The notes below the pieces were generated by a model. The model was not told the DNA's origin. It did no database searches and saw only the letters and a list, made by a program, of their open reading frames with translations. A DNA stretch of 64,000 nucleotides from an uncultured Candidatus Binatia bacterium (lineage in GTDB: Bacteria; Desulfobacterota; Binatia; UBA9968; JAJDTQ01): positions 1,426,001 through 1,490,000 of the forward strand of contig OY282432.1 of NCBI GenBank assembly GCA_958295985.1, written 5' to 3'. Below are positions 10,401 through 17,857 of this stretch, piece after piece. The translations under genes and the position numbers were made by a program. Each line of letters begins with the position of its first letter. The first letter of the stretch is position 1.

Positions 10401-12096
10401 CAACGGCGCCACCTACGAGGCGACGGGCGGCACTCCTGCGGTCCAGACGAACGCAATGATCTTGGCGGCAAGTAGCGGCCCCAGCGGGAATTCCGATGGG
10501 GGTCATAGCACCGGCGTGAACCAGGCAATGATGTTCGCTGTCCAGAGGAATCCTGTCAGGGGGAATGCTGCCGCGACCAACGCTATCTCGCAGAGTTCCG
10601 TTGTGGGTAACGTTGTGAATCCCACCTCGGTGAGTCTGGATATTCTCGCCCCCACCCCGGTCGCGACGGACCCGGTGAGTGTGAGGCTTACGGGCAATGG
10701 GTTCGACTCCCTTACTACAGGAACCCCTATCGTACTCGGAGCCAACTCTGCCGATAGCGCGCCATCCAAACTCACAGAGCCAGCCAGGCCGCCATTCCCC
10801 CTCAAAGATTGGGGCAGGAGCGCCTTCGTCAGTGGGACCATACATGCCGTCACCCATTCGGACGTCAGGCCGGTTCGCAATTTGCGCATCTCTAACCACA
10901 GAGTGTTCAATGCCTTCTGGCAGCAGAGGGGATACACCCCTGGTACCCCTGCTACCCCTAGTACCCCTGCTACCCCTGCTACACTAAGCTTCTACGGCTA
11001 CGTCCCACCCAGCGGCGAGCCCTTCGCTGCAACTATTACGAGTCAAACCCTCACCTTACTCCCCAGAACTGATCGTAATGGAGTCGATACGGGCGGCAGG
11101 GTCAAAATCGGACAAACCAGTGCCACATCAGGTTTGGGTGCAAATAACAACGACTACCCCCTCCGGCTTCTCGAGGCCCGAAATCTGGAGAGCACCCCCT
11201 CCGGCTACAGTATCCCTGTGGAGGTCCAAGTATTCGGGACCTGGGTACCGGGTCGCCTGACCTGCGGTACGACCGGTGGCGTCAGCACGTCGTGTGACGC
11301 AACCCAACGCGTCATCACCCCCGGTGATGCTGCTACCAACAGCGGCCTTAGTACCTTCCCGGCAGTTAGCAAGTGGATCCTAACACTCAACGATGTTTTG
11401 GTACCGGTCCCTGACTGGGACTTTATGACACTCGGAATATGGGCTTCGCTGCCTCAAGACCCTGAGGGTGCGTTCAATATCGGCGCCTTTGCGCAAGGCT
11501 CAGAACCGTTCATCCGCACTACTTCCACTGGCTTCGAGCCCAACTCTCTCGATCGAGTCGGGGGAACCGCGACCTACAGAGGGGTGGCGACCGGCATCTA
11601 TTCGCGGGAAACAAATCTCGGTAGTTTCGATGCGACGGCTTCGTTGAATGCGGCATTTGGCAACGGCCTTGACAGCGACGCCACCATGAACGTACAGGGG
11701 TCCATCAGCGACTTCAGGGAATATGGCAAGTCGCTCGGCGATTGGAGGGTGAACTTGCTTCAGGCCACACCCGGTGGCAACAATGACCTCACCACCACCA
11801 CTTTCGTTGGGCAGACCAGCTTGACCAGCGCCCTAGTGGGGGCAATACCGAATAATGTGGTGTCGAACGCGGGTAGATGGGGCGCTGAGTTCTTCGGCGT
11901 CGAAACACTGGATGCTCAGATCAGCAATACGGGTAGCAGGAGAATGATACCGGACCCGGCGAACCCGACGGGCCCCCAAGTGCAATCGCCACCCACATCC
12001 GTCGCTGGGACGTTCGGCGCCGGTTGGCAGTCTGCTGATGGGAATAGGCATTTGACTATCCTCGGTGCGTTCGGCGCAGAGAGGCCGGCGGACTGA
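7423..12096 (+). CDS. Repeat-rich surface lipoprotein with C-terminal TbpB-like domain (candidate Slam client)
   Basis: The product is 1557 residues. The start at 7423 follows a near-perfect AAAGGAGG and gives a lipoprotein signal with LYGC (Cys24 as lipidation site), then a Gly/Ser linker. Residues about 45-1010 are a tandem array with fifteen ITCP...CVV cores, each holding a cysteine pair as CPAGGEAC or CPGATGDPAC. A Thr/Pro linker (PGTPATPSTPATPAT) separates this from further beta-rich sequence. The last about 220 residues (YRGVATGIYS, ASLNAAFGNG, WGAEFFG, and VAGTFGA near the end) resemble the beta-barrel domain of transferrin-binding protein B-like and factor-H-binding-like lipoproteins. 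A Slam-like gene follows directly, which supports surface display. The ligand is unknown. The region is less GC-rich than its neighbours, consistent with acquisition. Confidence 0.82.
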   Translation: MRGAVEKLVLACFLGILTVALYGCGGGSSKTVPVTPPPPIALGLPTGHGLTPTGENPIQVPAGETVRSGNIDITCPAGGAACVVAVTGEGATYEATGGTPSVAAVRELLDVTGVGSNHGLTGTEPETIEAGATKRVGNVDITCPGATGDPACVVVGATYEATGAMPTVAVAHDPLDVTGNHGLTGTEPTTIAAGATERHGNVDITCPAGGEACVVVGATYEATGAMPTVAVAHDPLDVTGVGRNHDLGTEQETTIAAGETERVGNVDITCPGATGDPACVVVGATYKATGGMPTVAAVHNPLGVTGNHDLTGTEPITIAAGATERHGNVNITCPAGGEACVVLGATYDATGGMPTVAAVHVPLDVRGVGRNHDLTGTEPITIAAGETERVGNVDITCPAGGEACVVVGATYAKTGGMPTVAVAHVPLDVRGVGRNHDLTGTEPITIAAGETERVGNVDITCPAGGEACVVVGATYAKTGGMPTVAVAHVPLDVTGVGRNHDLGTEQETTIEAGTTEQVGNVDITCPGATGDPPCVVVGATYKATGGMPTVAAVHNSLGVTGVGRNHDLTGTEPITIAAGATERHGNVNITCPAGGEACVVLGATYDATGGIPTADGAHDPLDVTGVGRNHDLTGTEPITIAAGATERHGNGNVDITCPGATGDPACVVLGATYDATGGMPTVAAVHNPLGVTGNHDLTGTEPITIAAGATERHGNVNITCPAGGEACVVLGATYDATRGMPTVAAVHNPLGVTGNHDLTGTEPITIAAGATERHGNVNITCPAGGEACVVLGATYDATGGMPTVAGAHDPLDVTEVGPNHGLTDTEQETTIEAGATKRVGNVDITCPAGGEDCVVLGATYDATGGTPTVVATAERDPLVLTGVGDNHGLTGTEPITIAAGATERHGNVDITCPAGGEACVVEVTADGPTYNPVGGTPTVAVAKDPLDTPLPTGHGYAVDTTITIEAGRAKHDTRGVNITCPAGGEDCVVEVTANGATYEATGGTPAVQTNAMILAASSGPSGNSDGGHSTGVNQAMMFAVQRNPVRGNAAATNAISQSSVVGNVVNPTSVSLDILAPTPVATDPVSVRLTGNGFDSLTTGTPIVLGANSADSAPSKLTEPARPPFPLKDWGRSAFVSGTIHAVTHSDVRPVRNLRISNHRVFNAFWQQRGYTPGTPATPSTPATPATLSFYGYVPPSGEPFAATITSQTLTLLPRTDRNGVDTGGRVKIGQTSATSGLGANNNDYPLRLLEARNLESTPSGYSIPVEVQVFGTWVPGRLTCGTTGGVSTSCDATQRVITPGDAATNSGLSTFPAVSKWILTLNDVLVPVPDWDFMTLGIWASLPQDPEGAFNIGAFAQGSEPFIRTTSTGFEPNSLDRVGGTATYRGVATGIYSRETNLGSFDATASLNAAFGNGLDSDATMNVQGSISDFREYGKSLGDWRVNLLQATPGGNNDLTTTTFVGQTSLTSALVGAIPNNVVSNAGRWGAEFFGVETLDAQISNTGSRRMIPDPANPTGPQVQSPPTSVAGTFGAGWQSADGNRHLTILGAFGAERPAD
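7561..10443 (+). repeat. Tandem coding repeat array, 183-198 bp units, 15 cores
   Basis: Fourteen full units and one partial unit of 60-69 codons each contain GNVDITCP, a second Cys, GATY, GGMPTVA, and NHDLTGTEP-like segments. Core type CPAGGEAC (x6 spacing) occurs eleven times including variants. Type CPGATGDPAC (x8 spacing) occurs four times, at units 2, 4, 8 and 10. Neighbouring 192-bp units near 8460-8843 and 183-bp units near 9438-9803 are almost identical at the DNA level, so copy number has changed recently. The array is coding on the plus strand. Confidence 0.95.
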
Positions 12097-12107
12097 CAAC
12101 TAGCCAT

Positions 12108-12147
12108 CCTTTGGTTCCCAAGGGATTCACCCCTTGGGAACCAAAGG
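12108..12147 (+). terminator. Perfect 17-bp inverted repeat between lipoprotein and Slam genes
   Basis: Arms CCTTTGGTTCCCAAGGG (12108-12124) and CCCTTGGGAACCAAAGG (12131-12147) pair perfectly around a 6-base loop, 12 bases after the lipoprotein stop. There is no clear T-tract after it on the plus strand, so it may be a partial terminator, an attenuator or a 3'-end RNA stabiliser that lets the lipoprotein be made in excess over the translocator. Confidence 0.6.
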
Positions 12148-12218
12148 TCAACCTTGCATTCTTCAGCCTTTCCCCCTTCTTCTTACCAGTCTACCGATAC
12201 CGAAAGTTCTGACTCACG

Positions 12219-13613
12219 ATGAGAGTGATGTTCCTATGCCTTGCGCTCGTGCTTGCTGCCCTCCTCCTTTCCGTTGCGCCGCTAGCCGCAGCCGAATTTC
12301 CGGTTGAAGTCCGACCGCCACTTCCACAGGTCGATGCCCTTATCGGGGAAGCCAGGATGTTGATGGCGAACGGACGCCCCGAGGAGGCGCTCGCCATCCT
12401 GAGAGGGCTGCCGCGGGACGGAGGGCGCGGCACCAGCGTTCTGTTCCAGACGGGCGTGGCAGCCATCGCCGCGGCCGGAAGGAAGAACCTGCCGGAGGAC
12501 GAGCGCGAGGCGCTGCTCGACGAGGCAATCGCGGCTCTGCGGACCATCCTGATAGACCGTCCGGATCTGGTGCGGGTGCGCCTGGAACTGGCCCGAGCGT
12601 TTTTCCTGAAGCACGAGGACAGTCTCTCCCGCCGGCATTTCGAACAGGTGCTGGCCGGCGAGCCTCCGCCGGTCGTAGTTGCGAATGTCCGGCACTTCCT
12701 CGCAGTCATGCGCGCGCGCCGCCGCTGGTCCGCCTATTTCGGCCTCGCCATCGCTCCGGACACCAACATCAACGCGGCTTCGGACGCCAGGACCATCGAT
12801 ATCGACACCGTGTTCGGCACCTTCCCGTTCACACGGGACTCGAGGTCGCGCGCGCAATCGGGCGTGGGGCTTTCGATCTGGGGCGGCGGCGAATACCAGT
12901 TCCCGCTGGGCGAGCGGTTGCGGCTGCGCGCCGGTACCGACCTCACACGGCAAGAGTACGAGGGCAGCGCGTTCGACAAAACCTACATCGCGGGCCATCT
13001 GGGGCCACGATGGCTGGTGGGCTCGGCCACCGAGTTCAGTCTGCTAGCCGACCTCCAGCGCCAGTGGAGAGCGGGACGGCCCGATAACGATGCCTTCGGC
13101 GCCCGGATCGAAGCCGAGCATCGGTTGAACCGACGGCTTCGCGTCCGCGGGAACGCGGCATGGCGGCGGCGTGACTACCGGCGGGGTGAGAGGCAGGACG
13201 GCCCGGCTGCGGACTTCTCGCTCAGCGCCATTTGGGTGGCGACGTCGACCCTGCAGACACGCGCGACCCTCGGTTACGCGCGCGCGCGCCCGAATGCGGA
13301 ATCCTTGCGCAACCACAGCCGCTGGGGCCGGCTGGGCGCTTCGCTATCCCTGCCGCGGGGTTTCACCCTGGGCGCGGGCGGCGAGTTCCGCTGGAACGAC
13401 TACAGGGGCCGGGGGCGCGATCATCTGACCTCGGACGGCGCCCGCCGCGCGGACCTCACGCGGACCTTGCGCCTCTCGGTCCTCAACCGCGGTCTCACCC
13501 TGCTCGGTTTCAGCCCCCAACTCGTGCTGGTCAACGAAGTCCGCGAGACCAACGCCCAAGCCCTGGACTACAAGCGAACTCGCGTCGAACTCCACTTCCG
13601 CAGGCAGTTCTGA
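12219..13613 (+). CDS. Slam-like surface lipoprotein assembly modifier (DUF560 family)
   Basis: This 464-residue product has a signal peptide ending near PLAAAEF, an N-terminal TPR-like helical region (about residues 35-165, with ANGRPEEALAILRGLP and LVRVRLELARAFFLK), and a C-terminal outer-membrane beta-barrel of alternating aromatic strands starting at WSAYFGLAIAPDTNIN. It ends in the Slam-type terminal strand YKRTRVELHFRRQF with C-terminal Phe. Known Slams translocate TbpB, LbpB, HpuA or fHbp-type lipoproteins to the cell surface, and clients are often encoded next to them, as here. No strong Shine-Dalgarno is seen, and translation may depend on the upstream transcript. Confidence in the family is good, but specificity for the neighbouring lipoprotein is inferred. 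Confidence 0.85.
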   Translation: MRVMFLCLALVLAALLLSVAPLAAAEFPVEVRPPLPQVDALIGEARMLMANGRPEEALAILRGLPRDGGRGTSVLFQTGVAAIAAAGRKNLPEDEREALLDEAIAALRTILIDRPDLVRVRLELARAFFLKHEDSLSRRHFEQVLAGEPPPVVVANVRHFLAVMRARRRWSAYFGLAIAPDTNINAASDARTIDIDTVFGTFPFTRDSRSRAQSGVGLSIWGGGEYQFPLGERLRLRAGTDLTRQEYEGSAFDKTYIAGHLGPRWLVGSATEFSLLADLQRQWRAGRPDNDAFGARIEAEHRLNRRLRVRGNAAWRRRDYRRGERQDGPAADFSLSAIWVATSTLQTRATLGYARARPNAESLRNHSRWGRLGASLSLPRGFTLGAGGEFRWNDYRGRGRDHLTSDGARRADLTRTLRLSVLNRGLTLLGFSPQLVLVNEVRETNAQALDYKRTRVELHFRRQF

Positions 13614-13639
13614 AATTATCGAGCCTTGTCCACGGCAGG

Positions 13640-14974
13640 TCAGGGCGGTTCATCGCGTTTCTTCAACGCATCCCAGGACTTCAGCCGCTCCCGGACGATC
13701 CTTTCATACCCTTCGTCGCCCGGCTCGTAATAACGGCGCCCCTTGAGCTCCGGCGGCAGGTGCTCCTGTTCCGTGACGTGGCCGGGTGCGTCGTGCGGGT
13801 AGCGGTAGTCCGCGCCATAGCCCAGGGACTTCATCAGGCGGGTGGGCGCGTTTCGGAGGTGGAGGGGGGTGGGCAGGGCGCCCCGTTCGCGCACGTCCCG
13901 GGTGGCCTCCAGCAAGGCCCGATAGGCGGAATTGGACTTGGGCGCCGTTGCCAGGTAGACGGCCGCCTGGGTCATGGGGATCCGCCCTTCCGGCAGCCCC
14001 ACGAAGTGAAACGCGTCCTTGGCGGCAACGGCCACCTGCAGGGCCCGCGGGTCCGCGTTGCCGACGTCCTCGGCCGCGAAGATGACCATCCGGCGGGCGA
14101 TGAAAAGCGGGTCTTCTCCGGCCTCGATCATGCGGACGAGCCAGTACACCGCGGCGTCCGGGTCGCTGCCCCTGAGGCTCTTGATGAAAGCGGAGGTCAG
14201 GTTGTAGTGTTCTTCGCCGGACTTGTCGTAGTTCAGCGGCCGAAGCTGCAAAGCCTGTTCAACGTGCGTCAACTCGATGCGCCCGGTCCCGGAGTCGTTA
14301 CGCGCCAGCGTGACCGCTCCCTCCAGGCCGTTGAGCGCCACCCGGGCGTCCCCCTGCGCCCGCTGGACCAGCATGGTCCGCGCTGCCGCGGCAATGCCCA
14401 GGTCGCCGTCCCAGAGTCCCCGCCCCCGTTCCGCCATGGCCCGGTCGACGACCTGTCCGAGGGCCTCCTCGGTCAGCGGATGCATCACGCATACGCGGCA
14501 GCGGGAGAGCAACGGCGAGATCAGCTCGAAGGACGGGTTCTCGGTGGTGGCGCCGATGAGGGTCAGGAGCCCGGCCTCCACGTGCGGCAGGAAGGTGTCC
14601 TGCTGGGACTTGTTGAAGTGGTGGATTTCGTCCACCAGGAGCACCACCGGGACGGCGCTCCGTTGCAGCCGTCTGGCGTCCGGGAGGATCTTCTTGAGGT
14701 CGCGGGCGCCCGAGCTTACCGCGGAGAACTGGATGCAGTGCGCGTGGCAGGCGTCGGCGAGAAGCCTGGCGAGGGTGGTCTTGCCGCATCCCGGCGGACC
14801 CCAGAGGATGATCGACTGGAGACGGCCGGCGTTGGCCATGCCGCGTAACAGCTTGCCCGGGCCGAGCAGGTGCTCCTGTCCGAGCACTTCGTCCAGGCCG
14901 GTGGGCCGCATGCGCTCGGCCAGGGGCGCGTTCTTCGTGTCGCTGCGAGAAGTCGTGGAGTCGAACAGTTCCAC
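13640..14974 (-). CDS. rarA: Replication-associated recombination protein A (MgsA/RarA AAA+ ATPase)
   Basis: This AAA+ ATPase acts at stalled replication forks and is related to clamp loaders. It has 444 residues, typical for the family. Visible features are Walker A GPPGCGKT (residues 59-66), Walker B LLVDEIHHF, sensor GATTENPSFE, arginine-finger region SRCRVCVMHPL, and the C-terminal MgsA domain (LTSAFIKSLRGSDPDAAVYW, RRMVIFAAEDVGNADP). It lies downstream of rplS, separated by a copy of the GTAGGGGCGGG repeat, so it may be either the last gene of the ffh-rplS operon or independently transcribed. Confidence 0.96.
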   Translation of the reverse strand: MELFDSTTSRSDTKNAPLAERMRPTGLDEVLGQEHLLGPGKLLRGMANAGRLQSIILWGPPGCGKTTLARLLADACHAHCIQFSAVSSGARDLKKILPDARRLQRSAVPVVLLVDEIHHFNKSQQDTFLPHVEAGLLTLIGATTENPSFELISPLLSRCRVCVMHPLTEEALGQVVDRAMAERGRGLWDGDLGIAAAARTMLVQRAQGDARVALNGLEGAVTLARNDSGTGRIELTHVEQALQLRPLNYDKSGEEHYNLTSAFIKSLRGSDPDAAVYWLVRMIEAGEDPLFIARRMVIFAAEDVGNADPRALQVAVAAKDAFHFVGLPEGRIPMTQAAVYLATAPKSNSAYRALLEATRDVRERGALPTPLHLRNAPTRLMKSLGYGADYRYPHDAPGHVTEQEHLPPELKGRRYYEPGDEGYERIVRERLKSWDALKKRDEPP

Positions 14975-14982
14975 GTCGTCAT

Positions 14983-15010
14983 GTAGGGGCGGGGTTCAAA
15001 TCCGCCCGTG
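14983..15010 (+). repeat. Dispersed repeat, GTAGGGGCGGG family, copy 1
   Basis: Sequence GTAGGGGCGGGG then TTCAAA then a partly complementary CCGCCC arm. It lies between rplS and rarA. The same core recurs at 16711-16740 (inverted), 19263-19295 and 26719-26750. Confidence 0.75.
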
Positions 15011-15026
15011 CTCGCCCCCGGCGCCG

Positions 15027-15383
15027 TCAGCGCGACGCCCGCGGTCTGCGATCTTCTTCCAAACGGGCTCGTTTACCCGAGAGTTTTCTCAGGTAGTACA
15101 ACTTGGCTCTGCGGACCCTGCCCTGAGTGACGACCTCGACCTTTTCGATACGCGGGGAGTGGAGCGGAAAGATGCGTTCCACTCCCACGCCGTACGACGT
15201 CTTGCGCACCACGAACGTTTCGCGACTGCCGCTCCCGGAGATGCCGATCACCACGCCTTCGAAGACCTGGATGCGTTCCTTCTCGCCTTCCACGATGCGG
15301 ACGTGGACGCGCACCCGTTGCCCGGGCTTGAGTGCCGGCGTTTCCCGCGTTTGTGCCTGTTCGATTCGGTCAATGACGTTCAT
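15027..15383 (-). CDS. rplS: 50S ribosomal protein L19
   Basis: This 118-residue large-subunit protein sits at the 30S-50S interface. It shows the L19 signatures [55 protein letters not shown] and [20 protein letters not shown], with a basic tail. The start at 15383 overlaps the trmD stop as ATGA and has AAGGGAG about seven bases upstream. Last ribosomal gene of the ffh-rpsP-khpA-rimM-trmD-rplS operon. Confidence 0.98.
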   Translation of the reverse strand: MNVIDRIEQAQTRETPALKPGQRVRVHVRIVEGEKERIQVFEGVVIGISGSGSRETFVVRKTSYGVGVERIFPLHSPRIEKVEVVTQGRVRRAKLYYLRKLSGKRARLEEDRRPRASR

Positions 15384-16660
15384 TTGAGGCTCCCTTCCAT
15401 CAACCGTCCCAGTATACGATCCAGCATGATGGCGGACGCAGCTCGTACGGAAAGATGATTGTAACCGTCCTTGCCCGCGATGGGTTCCAGCACCAAGTCC
15501 GAACGGGCGAAGACGGCATCGGCCAGGCCCCAGCCCGTACCCAGCAGGATCATGCAGGGGACATCGTCTCTTATTAGCATTTCCCGCATTTTTCCAAAAG
15601 TTATCCGATCGGTTCCGGGGTCGGTCCGGGCGGAAGTCGCCACCAGCCGGGGGGCGGTTCCGCATTCGCCTTGCACGTCCGCTACCGCGGCGTCCAGGGT
15701 GTCAAGGACCCGGACGAGGGAAAGGGCTTCCCGGCGCGTGCTGTTGTAGGAGCTGCCGTAGCCCCGTTCCCAGTGGTCGATGATCCTGGCCGCCAGCTTC
15801 TGGAGGGCCTTCACCGGATTGACGACATAGAAACCCGCAACCCCGTACGTGCGGCAGGTGCGGGCAATATCGTGGATGTCGAGGTTGGTGATGGACGAGG
15901 TGACGGTGTCGCCGCGCCGGTCGGAAACCGGGTAGTGCAGCAGCGCCACGTAGACGTTTCCCCGCGGCCTGGCGGCCTCGGCCGGCGCCTTCGCCAGCAG
16001 GTCCGGCCGCAACCGGGCCGTCAACTCGACGCTCATCCTGCGACGCCACCGGCGGATCTCCTCGTGGTCGCCCGAGAGCAGGACCTCGGGAACCTTCATG
16101 CCCCTGTATTCCGGCGGCCGGGTGTACTGCGGATATTCCAGCAGTCCATCCACGAAAGAGTCCTCGCGGGCCGACTGCTCGTTGCCGAGGACGCCGGGCA
16201 CCAGCCGAGTGACGGTGTCGATGACGGCAAGGGCCGGAATCTCGCCGCCGCTCAACGTATAATCCCCGATGGACAGAACGTCGTCCGCAAAGGCCATCAC
16301 CCGCTCGTCGAACCCTTCGTAGCGGCCGCAGACCAGGATGACCTCCTCGTGGCGCAAGGTCGCCGCGGCGACGTCCTGGTCGAAGACCCGGCCGCGCGGC
16401 GAGAGCAGCACGGTCCGCGGGTTCCAGAGGCGGCGCCGGCAGTCCTCGATGGCCTCGATGAGCGGTTCCGGTTTCAGCACCATGCCCTGACCGCCGCCGT
16501 AGGGGTAGTCGTCGGCGGTGCGGTGCCGGTCCCGGGCATAGCGCCGCAGGTCCACCAGATCGATGGAGACGAGCTTCTTCTCCCGGGCGCGCTTGAGGAT
16601 GCTGTGAGCCAGGGGAGAGTCGAAGATCTCCGGGAACAGCGTGATGACCGAGAAATGCAT
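15380..16660 (-). CDS. trmD: tRNA (guanine-N1)-methyltransferase TrmD fused to a second SPOUT methyltransferase domain
   Basis: The 426-residue protein is much longer than normal TrmD (about 240-250). Residues 1-235 are TrmD ([17 protein letters not shown], the [12 protein letters not shown] loop, [22 protein letters not shown]), which makes m1G37 in tRNA from S-adenosylmethionine. Residues about 245-426 match the TM1570-like SPOUT family ([41 protein letters not shown], and the knot segment [19 protein letters not shown]). Such fusions are known in some deltaproteobacteria. The substrate of the second domain is not established. The start at 16660 has GAGGA seven bases upstream. Confidence 0.95.
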   Translation of the reverse strand: MHFSVITLFPEIFDSPLAHSILKRAREKKLVSIDLVDLRRYARDRHRTADDYPYGGGQGMVLKPEPLIEAIEDCRRRLWNPRTVLLSPRGRVFDQDVAAATLRHEEVILVCGRYEGFDERVMAFADDVLSIGDYTLSGGEIPALAVIDTVTRLVPGVLGNEQSAREDSFVDGLLEYPQYTRPPEYRGMKVPEVLLSGDHEEIRRWRRRMSVELTARLRPDLLAKAPAEAARPRGNVYVALLHYPVSDRRGDTVTSSITNLDIHDIARTCRTYGVAGFYVVNPVKALQKLAARIIDHWERGYGSSYNSTRREALSLVRVLDTLDAAVADVQGECGTAPRLVATSARTDPGTDRITFGKMREMLIRDDVPCMILLGTGWGLADAVFARSDLVLEPIAGKDGYNHLSVRAASAIMLDRILGRLMEGSLK

Positions 16661-16710
16661 GGCGGGTCCTCGTCGCCGCCGGCTGCGTTGCACTGCTTCG
16701 CGCGGCGCCG

Positions 16711-16740
16711 GCCACGGGCGGGTTTGCAACCTGCCCCTAC
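16711..16740 (-). repeat. Dispersed repeat, GTAGGGGCGGG family, copy 2 (inverted)
   Basis: Read on the minus strand this is GTAGGGGCAGGTTGCAAACC then CGCCCGTGGC. Its first TAG is the stop codon of rimM (16737-16739), so the repeat abuts and ends that gene. Confidence 0.75.
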
Positions 16741-17249
16741 AGCTCCAGCAGTCCCTCGGGCGCGTCGATGGTGATGGTCCTCTTCACCATGTCGATCTGC
16801 CGGATGAATTCCCTGACCGCCGGGATCAGGTGCTCTTTCCCGGGCCCGGCTACCACCAGCAGGTCGCCGCCTTGCCTGGGCCATATCCGGGTGACCGTGC
16901 CGAGGGGCTTTCCTTCGGCGTCCACGACCTCGAAACCTACCACCTCGTCGTGGTAGTACTCGGACGAACTCAACGGCGCGAGCGTGTCCTGCCGCACCGA
17001 CAACCGGCAGCCCACCAGCTCCCGGGCCGCGTCCATGTCATCGATGCCCCGGAGCTTCAGGAGAGCGATCCCGTGGTGGGGTTTGGCCTGGTCGACCCGA
17101 AACGTGAGCCGGGTTTCACCACGTGCCAGCTCGGCCTCCGTGCTCGAATAGAGCGTGCGGCCTTGCGGATTGAACAACCTGAGCCGGAGCCAGCCGGCTA
17201 CGCCGTGCGTGGCCACGATGTCGCCCAGGGCGATCTGGTGGGTGGACAA
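16737..17249 (-). CDS. rimM: Ribosome maturation factor RimM
   Basis: This is a 170-residue 16S rRNA processing factor that helps assemble the 30S head around S19. The N-terminal RimM beta-barrel (IALGDIVATHGVAGWLRLRL) is followed by a PRC-barrel domain (YYHDEVVGFEVVDAEGKPLG, EHLIPAVREFIRQIDMVKR). It sits in the conserved order between khpA and trmD. The stop codon lies inside a dispersed repeat, so the extreme C-terminus (APEGLLEL) may have been trimmed or set by that element. Confidence 0.97.
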   Translation of the reverse strand: MSTHQIALGDIVATHGVAGWLRLRLFNPQGRTLYSSTEAELARGETRLTFRVDQAKPHHGIALLKLRGIDDMDAARELVGCRLSVRQDTLAPLSSSEYYHDEVVGFEVVDAEGKPLGTVTRIWPRQGGDLLVVAGPGKEHLIPAVREFIRQIDMVKRTITIDAPEGLLEL

Positions 17250-17265
17250 TGAAAGAGGGCGGCGG

Positions 17266-17502
17266 TTACTGTTCGTCGATGATCTCGAGAACGATCTTCC
17301 GGTCGTGTCTCGCGGCGGCAGCGTTCAGTATCGTTCGCAGAGATTTGGCGGTGCGTCCCTGCTTGCCGATGATCCGGCCGAGATCTTCCTGGGCGACCTT
17401 GAGCTCCACGACGGAGGCGTTGTCTTCCTGCGTTTCCGTGACCTCGACGGCGTCGGGCCGGTCCACGATGGATTGCGCAAGATACTGGATCAGTTCCTTC
17501 AA
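17266..17502 (-). CDS. khpA: KH-domain RNA-binding protein KhpA
   Basis: A 78-residue single KH domain protein of the KhpA/YlqC family, an RNA-binding partner of KhpB in many bacteria. The GRIIGKQG motif is the GxxG loop that contacts RNA. The TTG at 17502 is preferred because it gives the family-typical beginning KELIQYLAQSIVDRPD and has GGAG nine bases upstream. A GTG at 17532 would add ten residues. It lies between rpsP and rimM as in many genomes. Confidence 0.93.
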   Translation of the reverse strand: MKELIQYLAQSIVDRPDAVEVTETQEDNASVVELKVAQEDLGRIIGKQGRTAKSLRTILNAAAARHDRKIVLEIIDEQ

Positions 17503-17551
17503 GAAACGTGTCTCCTGCGCATCTTGGCACACGTATTTGCGGGACAGGACA

Positions 17552-17818
17552 CTAGCTCTCCGACGCGGCCGCGCTTGCTTCCTTTGCCGCTCTCTTCATG
17601 AGATTGCGCACGGTCTGTGTCGGCTGCGCCCCCTGCTTCAGCCATCCATCGACCTTGGCCTGGTCGAGCCTCAACGTGGCGTCGGGAGTCCGGGGGTCGT
17701 AGGTGCCTACCTGCTCGATGAACCTTCCGTCACGGGGAGTCCGGGCGTCCGCCACCACGATACGGTAGTACGGCCGCTTCTTGGCGCCGTGCCGGCTCAG
17801 TCTGATCTTTACGCTCAT
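17552..17818 (-). CDS. rpsP: 30S ribosomal protein S16
   Basis: Compact 88-residue small-subunit protein with the S16 signature [20 protein letters not shown] and [11 protein letters not shown], followed by a helical Ala/Lys-rich tail. It lies 39 bases downstream of ffh and is followed by khpA. Confidence 0.98.
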   Translation of the reverse strand: MSVKIRLSRHGAKKRPYYRIVVADARTPRDGRFIEQVGTYDPRTPDATLRLDQAKVDGWLKQGAQPTQTVRNLMKRAAKEASAAASES

Positions 17819-17857
17819 ATGGGATAGCTTCTTTCTCCGGTTTTCTACCGTTTTAGT

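Noticed and set aside
7561-10443. CRISPR-like array
   Set aside because: Units are 183-198 bp, contiguous and coding, without 20-50 bp spacers or cas genes.
7471-10899. A 1142-codon open frame on the minus strand through the repeat array, plus a ladder of 60-69 codon frames
   Set aside because: It is a by-product of the tandem coding repeat. The plus strand has the strong Shine-Dalgarno, lipoprotein signal and conserved domain.
12097-12218. Classic intrinsic terminator after the lipoprotein gene
   Set aside because: The hairpin is strong but no poly-T run follows, so I only list it as a possible attenuator or stabiliser.
17503-17532. GTG start for khpA ten codons upstream
   Set aside because: The internal TTG has a better placed GGAG and gives the usual family N-terminus.
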